Shown here: positions 45,887 through 53,836 of the stretch, one piece after another | Layout of the letters: each line of letters starts with the position of its first letter | Numbering within the stretch: position 1 is the stretch's first letter | Assembly (NCBI RefSeq): GCF_000772045.1 | Contig: NZ_CP009754.1 | Location: 6,138,001 to 6,202,000, forward strand | Source: Streptomyces sp. CCM_MD2014 | GTDB taxonomy: Bacteria; Actinomycetota; Actinomycetes; Streptomycetales; Streptomycetaceae | Length of the DNA stretch: 64,000 bases | Direction: 5' to 3' | Notes under the pieces: model-generated | Seen by the model: the letters and a program-made list of their open reading frames with translations, nothing else | Database searches by the model: none | Told to the model about the DNA's origin: nothing | Position numbers and translations under genes: made by a program

Positions 45887-46468
45887 TTGATCAGCCTGAC
45901 CGTGACGGCGCTCGTCTTCGGTGTCGTCTTCCTCGCCGAACTGCCGGACAAGACCGCGCTCGCCGGCCTCGTCCTCGGCACCCGCTACCGCGCCTCGTAC
46001 GTCTTCGCGGGCGTGGCCGCCGCCTTCCTCCTGCACGTCGTGCTCGCGGTCGCGGCCGGCAGTGTGCTGACGCTGCTGCCGCAGCAGATCGTGCACGCGA
46101 TCACCGGTGTGCTGTTCCTGGGCGGCGCCGCCGTGCTGCTGATGAAGAAGGACGACGAGGACGAGGAGATCCGCAAGCCGGAGGACCAGTCCTTCTGGAA
46201 GGTCGCCGGGGCGGGCTTCATGCTCATCCTGGTCGCCGAGTTCGGTGACCTGACGCAGATCATGACGGCCAACCTCGCGGCCCGCTACGACGACCCGCTC
46301 TCCGTCGGCCTCGGTGCGGTGCTCGCGCTGTGGGCGGTCGCCGGGCTCGGCATCGTCGGTGGAAAGGCCCTGATGAAGCGGGTGCCACTGGCGCTGATCA
46401 CGAAGGTCGCGGCCGTGCTCATGCTGGGCCTCGGCGTGTGGAGCCTGTGGGAGGCGGTCGCCGGCTGA
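45887..46468 (+). CDS. GDT1 / UPF0016 family cation (Mn2+) exporter
   Basis: 193 residues with six membrane segments in two repeats, each carrying the family motif: FLAELPDKTALAG and LVAEFGDLTQIM (ExGDxT). A charged cytoplasmic loop (KKDDEDEEIRKPEDQSF) joins the halves. UPF0016 proteins export Mn2+ (MneA) or exchange Ca2+/Mn2+ for protons. Its leader carries a Mn2+ riboswitch, so the predicted circuit is that Mn2+ switches on its own exporter. TTG 45887 is used with TGAGGAA upstream. Confidence 0.92.
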   Translation: MISLTVTALVFGVVFLAELPDKTALAGLVLGTRYRASYVFAGVAAAFLLHVVLAVAAGSVLTLLPQQIVHAITGVLFLGGAAVLLMKKDDEDEEIRKPEDQSFWKVAGAGFMLILVAEFGDLTQIMTANLAARYDDPLSVGLGAVLALWAVAGLGIVGGKALMKRVPLALITKVAAVLMLGLGVWSLWEAVAG

Positions 46469-46616
46469 GCGGCGGGCGCGGGGTTCCGTCGGCCTGTGCC
46501 GGTGGCGCGAACCCCGGTCTGTTTTGTACCGTGGATGAACAAAGTGGCTCCCGCCCGTTCTCCCTGACCGGCGGGCGGGGCCGCCTTGTTCCCTCCCCGC
46601 GCCTTGGAGTCTGCCG

Positions 46617-47282
46617 ATGACGGCCACCGCCACCACCGTTCTGCCCGCCCGCGCCCTGCTGCTCGACATGGACGGCACCCTCGTCAACTCGGACGCCGCC
46701 GTCGAGCGCGTCTGGCGGCGCTGGGCCGACCGGCACGGCCTGGACGGCGACGAGGTCATGAAGGTCGTCCACGGACGGCAGGGCTACGCCTCGATGGCGC
46801 TGCTGCTGCCGGACCGGCCCATGGAGCAGAACCACGCCGACAACGCGCGCATGCTCGCCGAGGAGACCGCCGACACCGAGGGCGTCGTCGCGATCCCCGG
46901 CGCGGCGGAGTTCCTCGCCTCGCTGCGCGGTCTGCCGCACGCCCTGGTGACCTCGGCCGACGTCGCCCTGTCCACCGCGCGGATGGCCGCCGCGGGGCTC
47001 GCTCAGCCGGACGTCCGGGTCACCGCCGAGTCGGTCGGCGCCAGCAAGCCCGACCCCGAGGGCTTCCTCAAGGGCGCCGCCGAACTGGGCATCGCCCCCG
47101 CCGACTGCATCGCCTTCGAGGACTCCGGCGCCGGCATCGCGGCCGCGCGCGCCGCCGGCATGCGGGTCGTCGGAGTCGGTCCCCGCGCCGGGCTCCACGG
47201 GCCGGACGTGGTCGTGGAGGACCTGACGCGGGTGCGTGTCGAGGCCGCCCCGGACGGCAGCCTGCGCCTGCACGTCGGCTGA
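46617..47282 (+). CDS. HAD-IA family phosphatase (beta-phosphoglucomutase/GS1-like)
   Basis: 221 residues. HAD motif I LLLDMDGTLVNSD (Asp17, Asp19), helical cap with HGRQGYASMALLL, motif II HALVTSAD, motif III Lys in SVGASKPDPEGFL, motif IV CIAFEDSGAGIAAARAAGM. This set is found in sugar or nucleotide phosphatases of the YniC/DOG group; the substrate is not evident. ATG 46617 has GGAG eight bases upstream. The last residues are close to the next gene, which is on the other strand. Confidence 0.9.
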   Translation: MTATATTVLPARALLLDMDGTLVNSDAAVERVWRRWADRHGLDGDEVMKVVHGRQGYASMALLLPDRPMEQNHADNARMLAEETADTEGVVAIPGAAEFLASLRGLPHALVTSADVALSTARMAAAGLAQPDVRVTAESVGASKPDPEGFLKGAAELGIAPADCIAFEDSGAGIAAARAAGMRVVGVGPRAGLHGPDVVVEDLTRVRVEAAPDGSLRLHVG

Positions 47283-47309
47283 CGCCGTCTGCCCGGGGGG
47301 CCGCCCCCG

Positions 47310-48557
47310 CTACGGTTCCCGGGTCTCCGACTCCAGCCTGCGTCGGGTGTCGGGGCCGTAGACGCCGACTCCGTCGGTGTGTATGCCGCGCTCCCACTGG
47401 TACTGGCGGACGGCGTCCTCGACCTGGCGGTTGTAGTTGCCGTTGAGGTCGCCCCAGTACATCCACTTCTCCTTCAGGCGCTGCTGAAGTTCGACGACCT
47501 CCGGACCCTGGTCGCCGCGCTGCAGCGTGGGGCCGCCGTCCGGGGCGCGGTCGTCGTCCTCGGACTCCTGCGAGGCGCCGGCGCCCGGCGCGGTCGTGCT
47601 CTGCGTCGGCTCCGCCGAGCGGGACGGTGTGGGCGAGGCGCTCGATGCCGACGGGGACGGGGAGGCCGAGGCGCTGGCACTGGCCGACGGGGAAGCGGAC
47701 TCGGAGGGCGAGGCGGACGCGGAAGGCGTCGGCGAGGCCGGGGACGCGCTCGGTTCCGCGCTCGGCGAGGTCTCGCTCGGCGAGGCGTCCGGCACGCTGG
47801 CCCGCACCTCGTCCGGCATCGCCCCGTCCCGTGACGGGGTGTCGTAGGAGAACAGCCCGCTGGCGTATCCCGCGGCGCCGACCACGGCCACGACCGCCCC
47901 GGCGGTGCTCAGCAGTACGCCCCTGCGCCGCCTGCGCGGAGGCCGCCCGGCGCCGCCCGCGCCCTGTGCGGCCTCCGTCCCCGGCGCCACCCGGGGGAGG
48001 GGCGCGGTGGCGGACGTGTCGAACAGGCGCAGGTCGTGCGCGCTGGGCGAGCCGGACGAGGGGGCGAGGGGCGTCGGCAGTGCGGCCGTCGCTTTCGCGT
48101 CCCCGCCGGGCGAACCGGCGCCGCCACCACCACCGCCACCGCGACCACCACCATCAGCGGCGGTACCCGCACCGGCCCCGGCGTCGGCACCCCCACCGGC
48201 GTCGACCGCGCGCAGCGTCATGGTCGCGTCCGGGTCGGACGGAGGCGCGGGCCGCTCACCGGACGTGCCAGGCGTACCGGATGCGCCAGGCGTACCGGAT
48301 GCGCCAGGCGTACCGGACGCACCGGGCGCCGCGCCCGAGGGTTCCCCGGCCCCGTCCAGCTCGACGTACGGCCGTATGCGCAGCGGGTCGAAGTCCTCCG
48401 CCGCTGCCGCCTGGGCCGTGCGCGCGTCGCGCAGGGCGTCGGACGCCCTGCTGCCGCAGGCGCAGGACGGCGTGTTGTCCGCCGTTCTGGGCGTGCCGCA
48501 CTCCGGGCACGCGGCCCTCGCGGGCCGCTCCTGCGACGGCTCCTTCTCCTGCTTCAC
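47310..48557 (-). CDS. Membrane protein with N-terminal zinc ribbon and peptidoglycan-binding domain
   Basis: 415 residues. Order: a zinc-ribbon-like start (CPECGTPRTADNTPSCACG), a long Gly/Pro/Ala-rich disordered stretch containing SGTPGA repeats, a basic stop (RPPRRRRRGVLL), a membrane segment (STAGAVVAVVGAAGYASGLF), a Ser/Pro-rich external spacer, and a PG_binding_1 domain (LQRGDQGPEVVELQQRLKEK, then GNYNRQVEDAVRQYQWERGI and GVYGPDTRRRLE). So the Cys part is inside and the wall-binding part outside. GTG 48557 has GGGAGGG upstream. A wall-sensing or septal role is possible (inference). Confidence 0.83.
   Translation of the reverse strand: MKQEKEPSQERPARAACPECGTPRTADNTPSCACGSRASDALRDARTAQAAAAEDFDPLRIRPYVELDGAGEPSGAAPGASGTPGASGTPGASGTPGTSGERPAPPSDPDATMTLRAVDAGGGADAGAGAGTAADGGGRGGGGGGGAGSPGGDAKATAALPTPLAPSSGSPSAHDLRLFDTSATAPLPRVAPGTEAAQGAGGAGRPPRRRRRGVLLSTAGAVVAVVGAAGYASGLFSYDTPSRDGAMPDEVRASVPDASPSETSPSAEPSASPASPTPSASASPSESASPSASASASASPSPSASSASPTPSRSAEPTQSTTAPGAGASQESEDDDRAPDGGPTLQRGDQGPEVVELQQRLKEKWMYWGDLNGNYNRQVEDAVRQYQWERGIHTDGVGVYGPDTRRRLESETREP
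48265..48318. repeat. 18-bp tandem repeat in the peptidoglycan-binding protein gene
   Basis: Three copies of GCGCCAGGCGTACCGGAT (first and third with one change each), in frame, encoding repeated SGTPGA units in the disordered cytoplasmic part of the protein. Confidence 0.8.
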
Positions 48558-48770
48558 GCGTTCGTCCCTCCCCTCGCGACTCCCCTCGCGAACTTCAGAG
48601 ATTATGCAGATCTTCTCCACACTTCCGCGCGCACGCCCCCGGAATCCGGGCTTCCCGGAGGACTGAAACGGCCAAAACTGGTCACACCGACCTGGATGGG
48701 CGGTCGCCCGGACGGCTGGACGGGCAGTGCGCATCGACACCGTGAGCGGCATGACACCGTGGAGGTCCAC

Positions 48771-50891
48771 ATGGCCGGAGACGTGCGCGGGGCGACGGAG
48801 GCGGCCCCGGAGCGGCAGCCCGGGGCGCCGGAGGAGCGGGAGCAGGTCGCCGGCGGCGTGCTCGTCTCCATCGGAGCCCTGCTGCTCGGCATGCTGCTGG
48901 CCGCGCTCGACCAGACCATCGTCTCGACGGCGCTGCCCACCATCGTGAGCGACCTGGGCGGCCTCGAGCACCTGTCCTGGGTGGTCACCGCGTACCTCCT
49001 GGCGGCGACCGCCGCGACGCCGCTGTGGGGCAAGCTCGGTGACCAGTACGGGCGCAAGAGGCTGTTCCAGATGGCGATCGGGATCTTCCTGGTGGGTTCC
49101 GCGCTGTGCGGCATCGCGCAGGGCATGGGCCAGCTGATCGCCTTCCGCGCCCTGCAAGGGCTGGGCGGCGGCGGGCTGATGGTGCTGTCGATGGCGATCG
49201 TCGGCGACCTGGTCCCGCCCCGCGAACGCGGCCGCTACCAGGGGCTGTTCGGCGCGGTCTTCGGGGCGACCAGCGTGCTCGGGCCGCTGCTCGGCGGGGT
49301 CTTCACCGAGCACCTCAGCTGGCGCTGGGTCTTCTACATCAACCTGCCCATCGGCATCGTCGCCCTCGCCGTCATCGCGGCGGTCCTGCACATCCCGCGC
49401 CGCACCACCCGGCACGTCATCGACTACCTCGGCACCCTCCTCATCGCCTCCGTCGCCACCTGCCTGGTCCTGGTGGCCTCGCTCGGCGGTACGACCTGGG
49501 CCTGGGGCTCCCCGCAGATCATCGGTCTCGCGGTGCTGGCGGTGGTGCTGGCCGTGCTCTTCGTGGCCGTGGAGCGCAGGGCGGCCGAGCCCGTCCTGCC
49601 CCTCAAGCTCTTCCGCGTCCGCACCTTCACGCTCTCCGCCGTCATCAGCTTCGTCATCGGCTTCGCGATGTTCGGCGCGATGACGTACCTGCCGACGTTC
49701 CTGCAGGTCGTGCGCGGTGTCACCCCCACCATGTCCGGTGTGTACATGCTGCCGATGGTGTTCGGCCTGCTGCTGTCGTCGACCGTCTCCGGGCAGATCG
49801 TCAGCCGTACCGGCCGCTGGAAGGTGTTCCCCGTCGCGGGCACCGCCGTCACCACCCTCGGCCTGCTCCTGCTGCACCAGCTCGACGAGAACAGCGCCAC
49901 CGCCGAGGTGAGCGCCTACTTCTTCGTCTTCGGCCTGGGCCTCGGCCTGGTCATGCAGGTCCTCGTCCTCATCGTGCAGAACGCCGTCGCCTACGAGGAC
50001 CTGGGCGTCGCCACCTCCGGCGCGACCTTCTTCCGGTCCATCGGCGCGTCGTTCGGCGTGGCCATCTTCGGCACGGTCTTCGCGAGCCGCCTCGGCGACC
50101 AGCTCACCGACGCCTTCCGGGGCGCCGCCCTGCCGCCCGGCGTCTCCGTGGACACCCTCGAGGCCGACCCGCGCGGCATCGGCGCCCTGCCGCCCGCACT
50201 GCGCCCCGAGGCCGTCCACGCCTACGCCTCCTCCATCACCGACGTCTTCCTGTACGCCGCCCCCGTGGCCCTGGTCGCCTTCCTCCTGGCCTGGTTCCTC
50301 AAGGAGGACCGGCTGCGCGGCTCGGTCACGGCGCCGGACGCCACCCAGACCCTCGCGAGCAACCCGGTGGAGCGCTCCTCGCACGACGAGGTGTGCCGCG
50401 CCCTGTCGGTCCTGGGCACCCGGGAGGGCCGCCGGGAGATCTACCGCAGGATCACCGCGCGGGCGGGTTACGACCTGCTGCCCGCGTCGAGCTGGATCCT
50501 GCTGCGGGTCAGGAAGTACGGCCGGGTCGAGCCGGCCCAGCTCGCGGAGCGCAGCCCGGTCCCGTTGGCCACGGTGATGGCCGCCGCCCGGCAGGTGGAG
50601 GAACGGCACCTGGCCGTCCGGGAGGGCCCCGACCTGATCCTCACCGGCCGGGGACGCGAGGTCGCCGAACGGCTGGCGCTGGCCCGCGAGGACTCCCTCG
50701 CCGAACTGCTCGGCGACTGGTGGGGCCCGGACCGCCCGACCGACCTGGTGCGGCTCGTGCACGAGCTGACCGGCGAGCTGTGCGGCTCGGAGCGGGAGCG
50801 CCCGCACGACCGGCACGCCGGGCGCGAGGGACGGGAAGGACGGGAAGGACGGGAAGGACAGGAGGGGCGTACGGCCGCGAGGGCCGGCTGA
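48771..50891 (+). CDS. MFS exporter (DHA2 type) fused to a MarR-like winged-helix domain
   Basis: 706 residues. The first 490 are a 14-TMS DHA2 exporter: LDQTIVSTALPTIVSDLGG (motif D1), GKLGDQYGRKRLF (motif A), GATSVLGPLLGGVFTEH (motif C). After a hydrophilic joint, residues about 530-650 read as a winged-helix unit (YDLLPASSWILLRVRKYG, then VEPAQLAERSPVPLATVMAA and LILTGRGREVAERL), like MarR proteins. The last 35 residues are charged with a GREGREGREG repeat. ATG 48771 has GGAGG seven bases upstream. Possibly a transporter whose level or activity is linked to ligand-responsive DNA binding. Confidence 0.87.
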   Translation: MAGDVRGATEAAPERQPGAPEEREQVAGGVLVSIGALLLGMLLAALDQTIVSTALPTIVSDLGGLEHLSWVVTAYLLAATAATPLWGKLGDQYGRKRLFQMAIGIFLVGSALCGIAQGMGQLIAFRALQGLGGGGLMVLSMAIVGDLVPPRERGRYQGLFGAVFGATSVLGPLLGGVFTEHLSWRWVFYINLPIGIVALAVIAAVLHIPRRTTRHVIDYLGTLLIASVATCLVLVASLGGTTWAWGSPQIIGLAVLAVVLAVLFVAVERRAAEPVLPLKLFRVRTFTLSAVISFVIGFAMFGAMTYLPTFLQVVRGVTPTMSGVYMLPMVFGLLLSSTVSGQIVSRTGRWKVFPVAGTAVTTLGLLLLHQLDENSATAEVSAYFFVFGLGLGLVMQVLVLIVQNAVAYEDLGVATSGATFFRSIGASFGVAIFGTVFASRLGDQLTDAFRGAALPPGVSVDTLEADPRGIGALPPALRPEAVHAYASSITDVFLYAAPVALVAFLLAWFLKEDRLRGSVTAPDATQTLASNPVERSSHDEVCRALSVLGTREGRREIYRRITARAGYDLLPASSWILLRVRKYGRVEPAQLAERSPVPLATVMAAARQVEERHLAVREGPDLILTGRGREVAERLALAREDSLAELLGDWWGPDRPTDLVRLVHELTGELCGSERERPHDRHAGREGREGREGREGQEGRTAARAG

Positions 50892-50893
50892 GC

Positions 50894-51014
50894 ACCGTCA
50901 GCCGTCAGCCGTCAGCCGTCAGCCGTCAGCCGTCAGCCGTCAGCCGTCAGCCGTCAGCCGTCAGCCGTCAGCCGTCAGGAGCCGTCGGCCGTCGGGAGCC
51001 GTCGGCCGTCGGGA
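50894..51014. repeat. 7-bp tandem repeat array (11 perfect copies) plus 17-bp repeat
   Basis: GCCGTCA occurs 11 times without change (50901-50977), preceded by one imperfect copy (ACCGTCA, 50894-50900). It is followed by two perfect copies of GCCGTCGGCCGTCGGGA (50981-51014). The array lies between a convergent pair; the stop codon of the acetyltransferase (50961-50963) falls inside it. Confidence 0.95.
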
Positions 51015-51524
51015 GCCGCCGTCGCCGTGCAGCCGCTTGGCGAACCAGTGCTCGGCGTACGGGCTCTCGTTGTACGCGTCGGTCTCCGCGTAGCCCAGGC
51101 GCGCGTACAGGGCGCGGGCCTCGACGAGGTCGCCGCGCGTGTCCAGGACCATGCGCTCGGCCCCGAGCGTGCGTGCCACGTCCTCGGCGGCCCGCACGAG
51201 CAGCGCGGCGCCGCCCCGGCCGCGCATCCCGGCGTACAGGAACACCCGGGTCAGCTCGGCGGTCGCGTCGTCCAGCAGCCGCACGCCCGAGGTGCCGGCC
51301 GGTTCACCGCCGTAACGCGCGACCAGCAGCCCTCCCCGGGGCGGTGCGAGGTCGGATCCGGAGTACGCGGCGATCTCCCGCTCCAGCTCGTCGGGGTCGG
51401 TGGAGTGCCCCTCGTGCAACTGGTACCAGCGGTCGCTCACCTCCGTGTAGTACGCGCGCCACAGGGCGGCGGCGACGGGGGAGTCGTACGGTTCCGGGGC
51501 GACGGTCCAGGTCATGACGGGCAT
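50961..51524 (-). CDS. GNAT family N-acetyltransferase
   Basis: 187 residues. GNAT core: VFLYAGMRGRGGAALLVRAAE as the acetyl-CoA loop and ALYARLGYAETDAYNE as the last helix and strand. Substrate unknown. The last 15 or so codons come from the GC-rich repeat region, so the C-terminus (RRPTAPDGRRLLTADG) is not likely to be part of the fold. ATG 51524 chosen, with 51515 as an alternative; neither has a strong ribosome site. Confidence 0.83.
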   Translation of the reverse strand: MPVMTWTVAPEPYDSPVAAALWRAYYTEVSDRWYQLHEGHSTDPDELEREIAAYSGSDLAPPRGGLLVARYGGEPAGTSGVRLLDDATAELTRVFLYAGMRGRGGAALLVRAAEDVARTLGAERMVLDTRGDLVEARALYARLGYAETDAYNESPYAEHWFAKRLHGDGGSRRPTAPDGRRLLTADG

Positions 51525-51678
51525 GGTCGGCAGGGACCGGCGGACGGAGCAACCGTATTTTCCCAGCGGTACGCCGTCGGCGCACGCCGGGCACCGTTTG
51601 AGCGCGGCCTCGGGGGCAACACGAACGGCGAACCGGCCCGCTCGGAGAGCCGGCAGGCCGAAAACCCGGAAGGCACTC

Positions 51679-52359
51679 ATGTCCACAGGCGTGATCATCG
51701 CTTTGATCGTGGTCGTGGCGGTCGTGCTCGTCGTCGCGGCCGTCCTTGCCCTGCGCGCACGGGGACCCCAGCACGGCGGAGGCCTGAAGCGGCGCTTCGG
51801 GCCCGAGTACGACCTGGCCGTCGCCCGGCACGACGGCGACACCAAGGCCGCCGAACGCGAACTGACCGAACGGGTGCGGCGGCACGGGTCGTTGCGCACG
51901 CGGTCCCTGGAGCCCGCCGAGCGCGAGCACTTCGAGGCGCGCTGGGCCGCGGCCCAGGAGCGCTTCGTCGACTCCCCGCGTGAGGCGGTCGCGGAGGCGG
52001 ACCGGTTGCTCGCGGAACTCGCCGGTGCCCGGGGCTTCCCGGACGGCGGTCAGTACGAGGAGCAGCTCACGGCACTGTCCGTGCACCACCCCCACCATGT
52101 CGAGGGCTACCGCCGCGTGCACCGTGTGACGCACGCACGCGTGGACGACGCGCGGGACGGCGGCGGTCCTGGGACGGAGGAGATGCGTGAGTCCATGGTC
52201 GAGGCCCGCGCGCTCTTCGAGGCCCTGACGCGCCCGGCCCGCCACGACGGCCGCGACGGGCGGGGTCGGGGCACGGAAGCCCGCGCCGGCGAACCGGCCC
52301 CGGCGGCCCCGGCGTCCCACGCGTGGTCGCTCGGCAAGCGTCGACCGAAGGAGAGCTGA
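51679..52359 (+). CDS. Single-pass membrane protein with helical repeat motif (sister A)
   Basis: 226 residues, family unknown to me. Membrane segment at 5-25 (VIIALIVVVAVVLVVAAVLA), then a cytoplasmic domain with a helix-loop-helix (RFGPEYDLAVARHDGD, AERELTERVRRHGSLRTRSL, then WAAAQERFVDSPREAVAEAD). The last motif is close to one in the next gene. ATG 51679 follows GGAAGG. A charged Arg/Ala/Pro-rich tail ends the protein. It starts a two-gene run with sister B, four bases away. Confidence 0.75.
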   Translation: MSTGVIIALIVVVAVVLVVAAVLALRARGPQHGGGLKRRFGPEYDLAVARHDGDTKAAERELTERVRRHGSLRTRSLEPAEREHFEARWAAAQERFVDSPREAVAEADRLLAELAGARGFPDGGQYEEQLTALSVHHPHHVEGYRRVHRVTHARVDDARDGGGPGTEEMRESMVEARALFEALTRPARHDGRDGRGRGTEARAGEPAPAAPASHAWSLGKRRPKES

Positions 52360-52363
52360 GGTC

Positions 52364-52915
52364 ATGTCCGACATGACAGGCGAACCCGGCACCGCCGCCG
52401 GTCACGACACCGCCCCCGGCCGCGACGTCAGCGCCGGGCGCGGCTCCGGCCCCGGCACGGGTTCCGACACCACGGCTGATCCCCGCACTACGGCCGGTAG
52501 CGGTACTACGGCCGGTCCCCGCACCACGGCCGCCCCTGGCACCACGGCCCCCGCCGCCCCCGCCGCCCCCGCCGCGGCCGCGCCCGCTCCCTCCGCGACG
52601 ACGGCTTCGAAGGCCCCTCCTTCGGCGGCCCGGCCCCTCCTCCCGCCCACCGACTCCGACCGGCTCGGGGAGCGGCTGCACCACGCGCTGGCCGGGTTCG
52701 TCGACGCGCCGCGTGCCTCCGTCGAGGAGGCCGACCGGGTGCTGGAGGAGATCACCGCCCGCTTCACGGAGGCCGTGACGCACCGCCGTCAGTCCCTGCG
52801 CGCCTCCTGGCAGGAGCCCGGCGAGGGCGGCGGCGCGCCCAGTTCGGACACCGAGCAACTCCGCCTGGCCCTGCGGGACTACCGCGAACTGGCGGACCGT
52901 CTGATGCGCCTGTGA
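52364..52915 (+). CDS. Protein with Ala/Pro-rich N-terminus and the same helical motif (sister B)
   Basis: 183 residues, no known family. The first 95 residues are Thr/Ala/Pro/Gly-rich and disordered (TTAGSGTTAGPRTTAA). The rest is helical: LHHALAGFVDAPRASVEEAD, then RVLEEITARFTEAVTHRRQS. This mirrors sister A (RFVDSPREAVAEADRLLAEL). Soluble; no signal. ATG 52364 lies 4 bases after the sister A stop, with GGAGAG upstream, so the two are co-translated and probably act together. Confidence 0.72.
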   Translation: MSDMTGEPGTAAGHDTAPGRDVSAGRGSGPGTGSDTTADPRTTAGSGTTAGPRTTAAPGTTAPAAPAAPAAAAPAPSATTASKAPPSAARPLLPPTDSDRLGERLHHALAGFVDAPRASVEEADRVLEEITARFTEAVTHRRQSLRASWQEPGEGGGAPSSDTEQLRLALRDYRELADRLMRL

Positions 52916-52930
52916 CCACCAGGCGTCACG

Positions 52931-53347
52931 TCACCGCTCCGCCCCGTCCGCCCGGCCCTCCCGCCACTGCCGTACGACCTCTTCGACGTCGTAGGGCTTC
53001 AGACCCAGCGGGGGGCCGGGCGGCGGCTTGAACATGACCTCGCGGATCTTGGCGTTGATCTCCTCGACGATGCGCCGGACCACCCGCTCCGACGGGGCCT
53101 TCGCCGCCGCCTCCAGGGCGTCCTCCGCCTCCTTGCGCAGGGCCAGCGTGGGCGGCAGCACGGAGAAGCCCTCGCGGGCCATCTTCCGCTTGACCCACCA
53201 CAGTTCGTCGTAGGTGCTGTCCATCTCGCTCGGCAGGGGCTTGCCCGCGCCGGGCAGCTCGGCGAACTCGCCGCGCGACTCCGCGTCTCGAATCTGTTTG
53301 TCGACCCAGGACTCGAAGTCGACGCCGGGTGGCTTTCGCTCGGTCAT
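52931..53347 (-). CDS. DUF1992 (DnaJ-homologue C28-like) protein
   Basis: 138 residues. The block VDKQIRDAESRGEFAELPG, then GKPLPSEMDSTYDELWWVKRK, is the conserved core of DUF1992, also seen in eukaryotic DNAJC28 proteins, without a J domain here. The C-terminus (VRRIVEEINAKIREVMFKPP) is helical. Function unknown. Start ATG 53347 comes close to the divergent FHA gene. Confidence 0.87.
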   Translation of the reverse strand: MTERKPPGVDFESWVDKQIRDAESRGEFAELPGAGKPLPSEMDSTYDELWWVKRKMAREGFSVLPPTLALRKEAEDALEAAAKAPSERVVRRIVEEINAKIREVMFKPPPGPPLGLKPYDVEEVVRQWREGRADGAER

Positions 53348-53428
53348 GAACCCAGTGTGCCGGACACCACTCCCCGGGTCGATCTATCATGCGGCGGCGA
53401 CAAGCCGACGGACCTCGAAGGAGCGCAC

Positions 53429-53821
53429 GTGCTCGAACTCACCATGGCCGCCGTCACCGCGGCGGACACGGGCGCCACGGCCGGTATGCAGATGGCCGAC
53501 GCGCCCAGCGAGCCGGACTCGGTGCTGCGGGTGGGCCGGGACAGGTCCGTGTGCCGGCTGTCGACGCCGGACGACTGGCTGTTCGTCTCCCGGGTCCACC
53601 TGGAGTTCCGCTGCGGAGCCGACGGCACCTGGCGGCTGAGCTGGCTGCGCGGCTCGCAGCCGGAGCCCTCCAGCGAGGTCCGGCTGACCGTCGGCGAACA
53701 CGTGCAGTCCCTGCCGTACGGCGGCACGGTGCCGCTGCCCAGGGGCGGCAGCGGCGAGGTCGTGGTCCAGGACCGCGCGGAGCCGCGCAGCGTCAACGTG
53801 GGCTTCTACCACGAGGTCTGA
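53429..53821 (+). CDS. FHA-like domain protein
   Basis: 130 residues. Forkhead-associated signature: VLRVGRDRSVCRLSTPDDW (Gly-Arg loop), FVSRVHLEFRCGADGTWRLS (Ser-Arg-x-His) and a late strand GGTVPLPRGGSGEV. FHA domains bind phosphothreonine peptides made by Ser/Thr kinases; no kinase is nearby. GTG 53429 has GAAGGAG five bases upstream and gives a domain-sized protein; an in-frame start at 53357 would precede the ribosome site. Confidence 0.8.
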   Translation: MLELTMAAVTAADTGATAGMQMADAPSEPDSVLRVGRDRSVCRLSTPDDWLFVSRVHLEFRCGADGTWRLSWLRGSQPEPSSEVRLTVGEHVQSLPYGGTVPLPRGGSGEVVVQDRAEPRSVNVGFYHEV

Positions 53822-53836
53822 GGGGGCCCGGCGGGG

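Noticed and set aside
47310..50816. 1168-codon minus-strand frame covering the MFS fusion gene
   Set aside because: Only its last third (from GTG 48557) is a real gene with ribosome site, zinc ribbon and PG-binding domain; the rest is antisense to the transporter.
50894..51014. CRISPR-like array
   Set aside because: Seven-base units without spacers; it is a simple tandem repeat and no cas genes are near.
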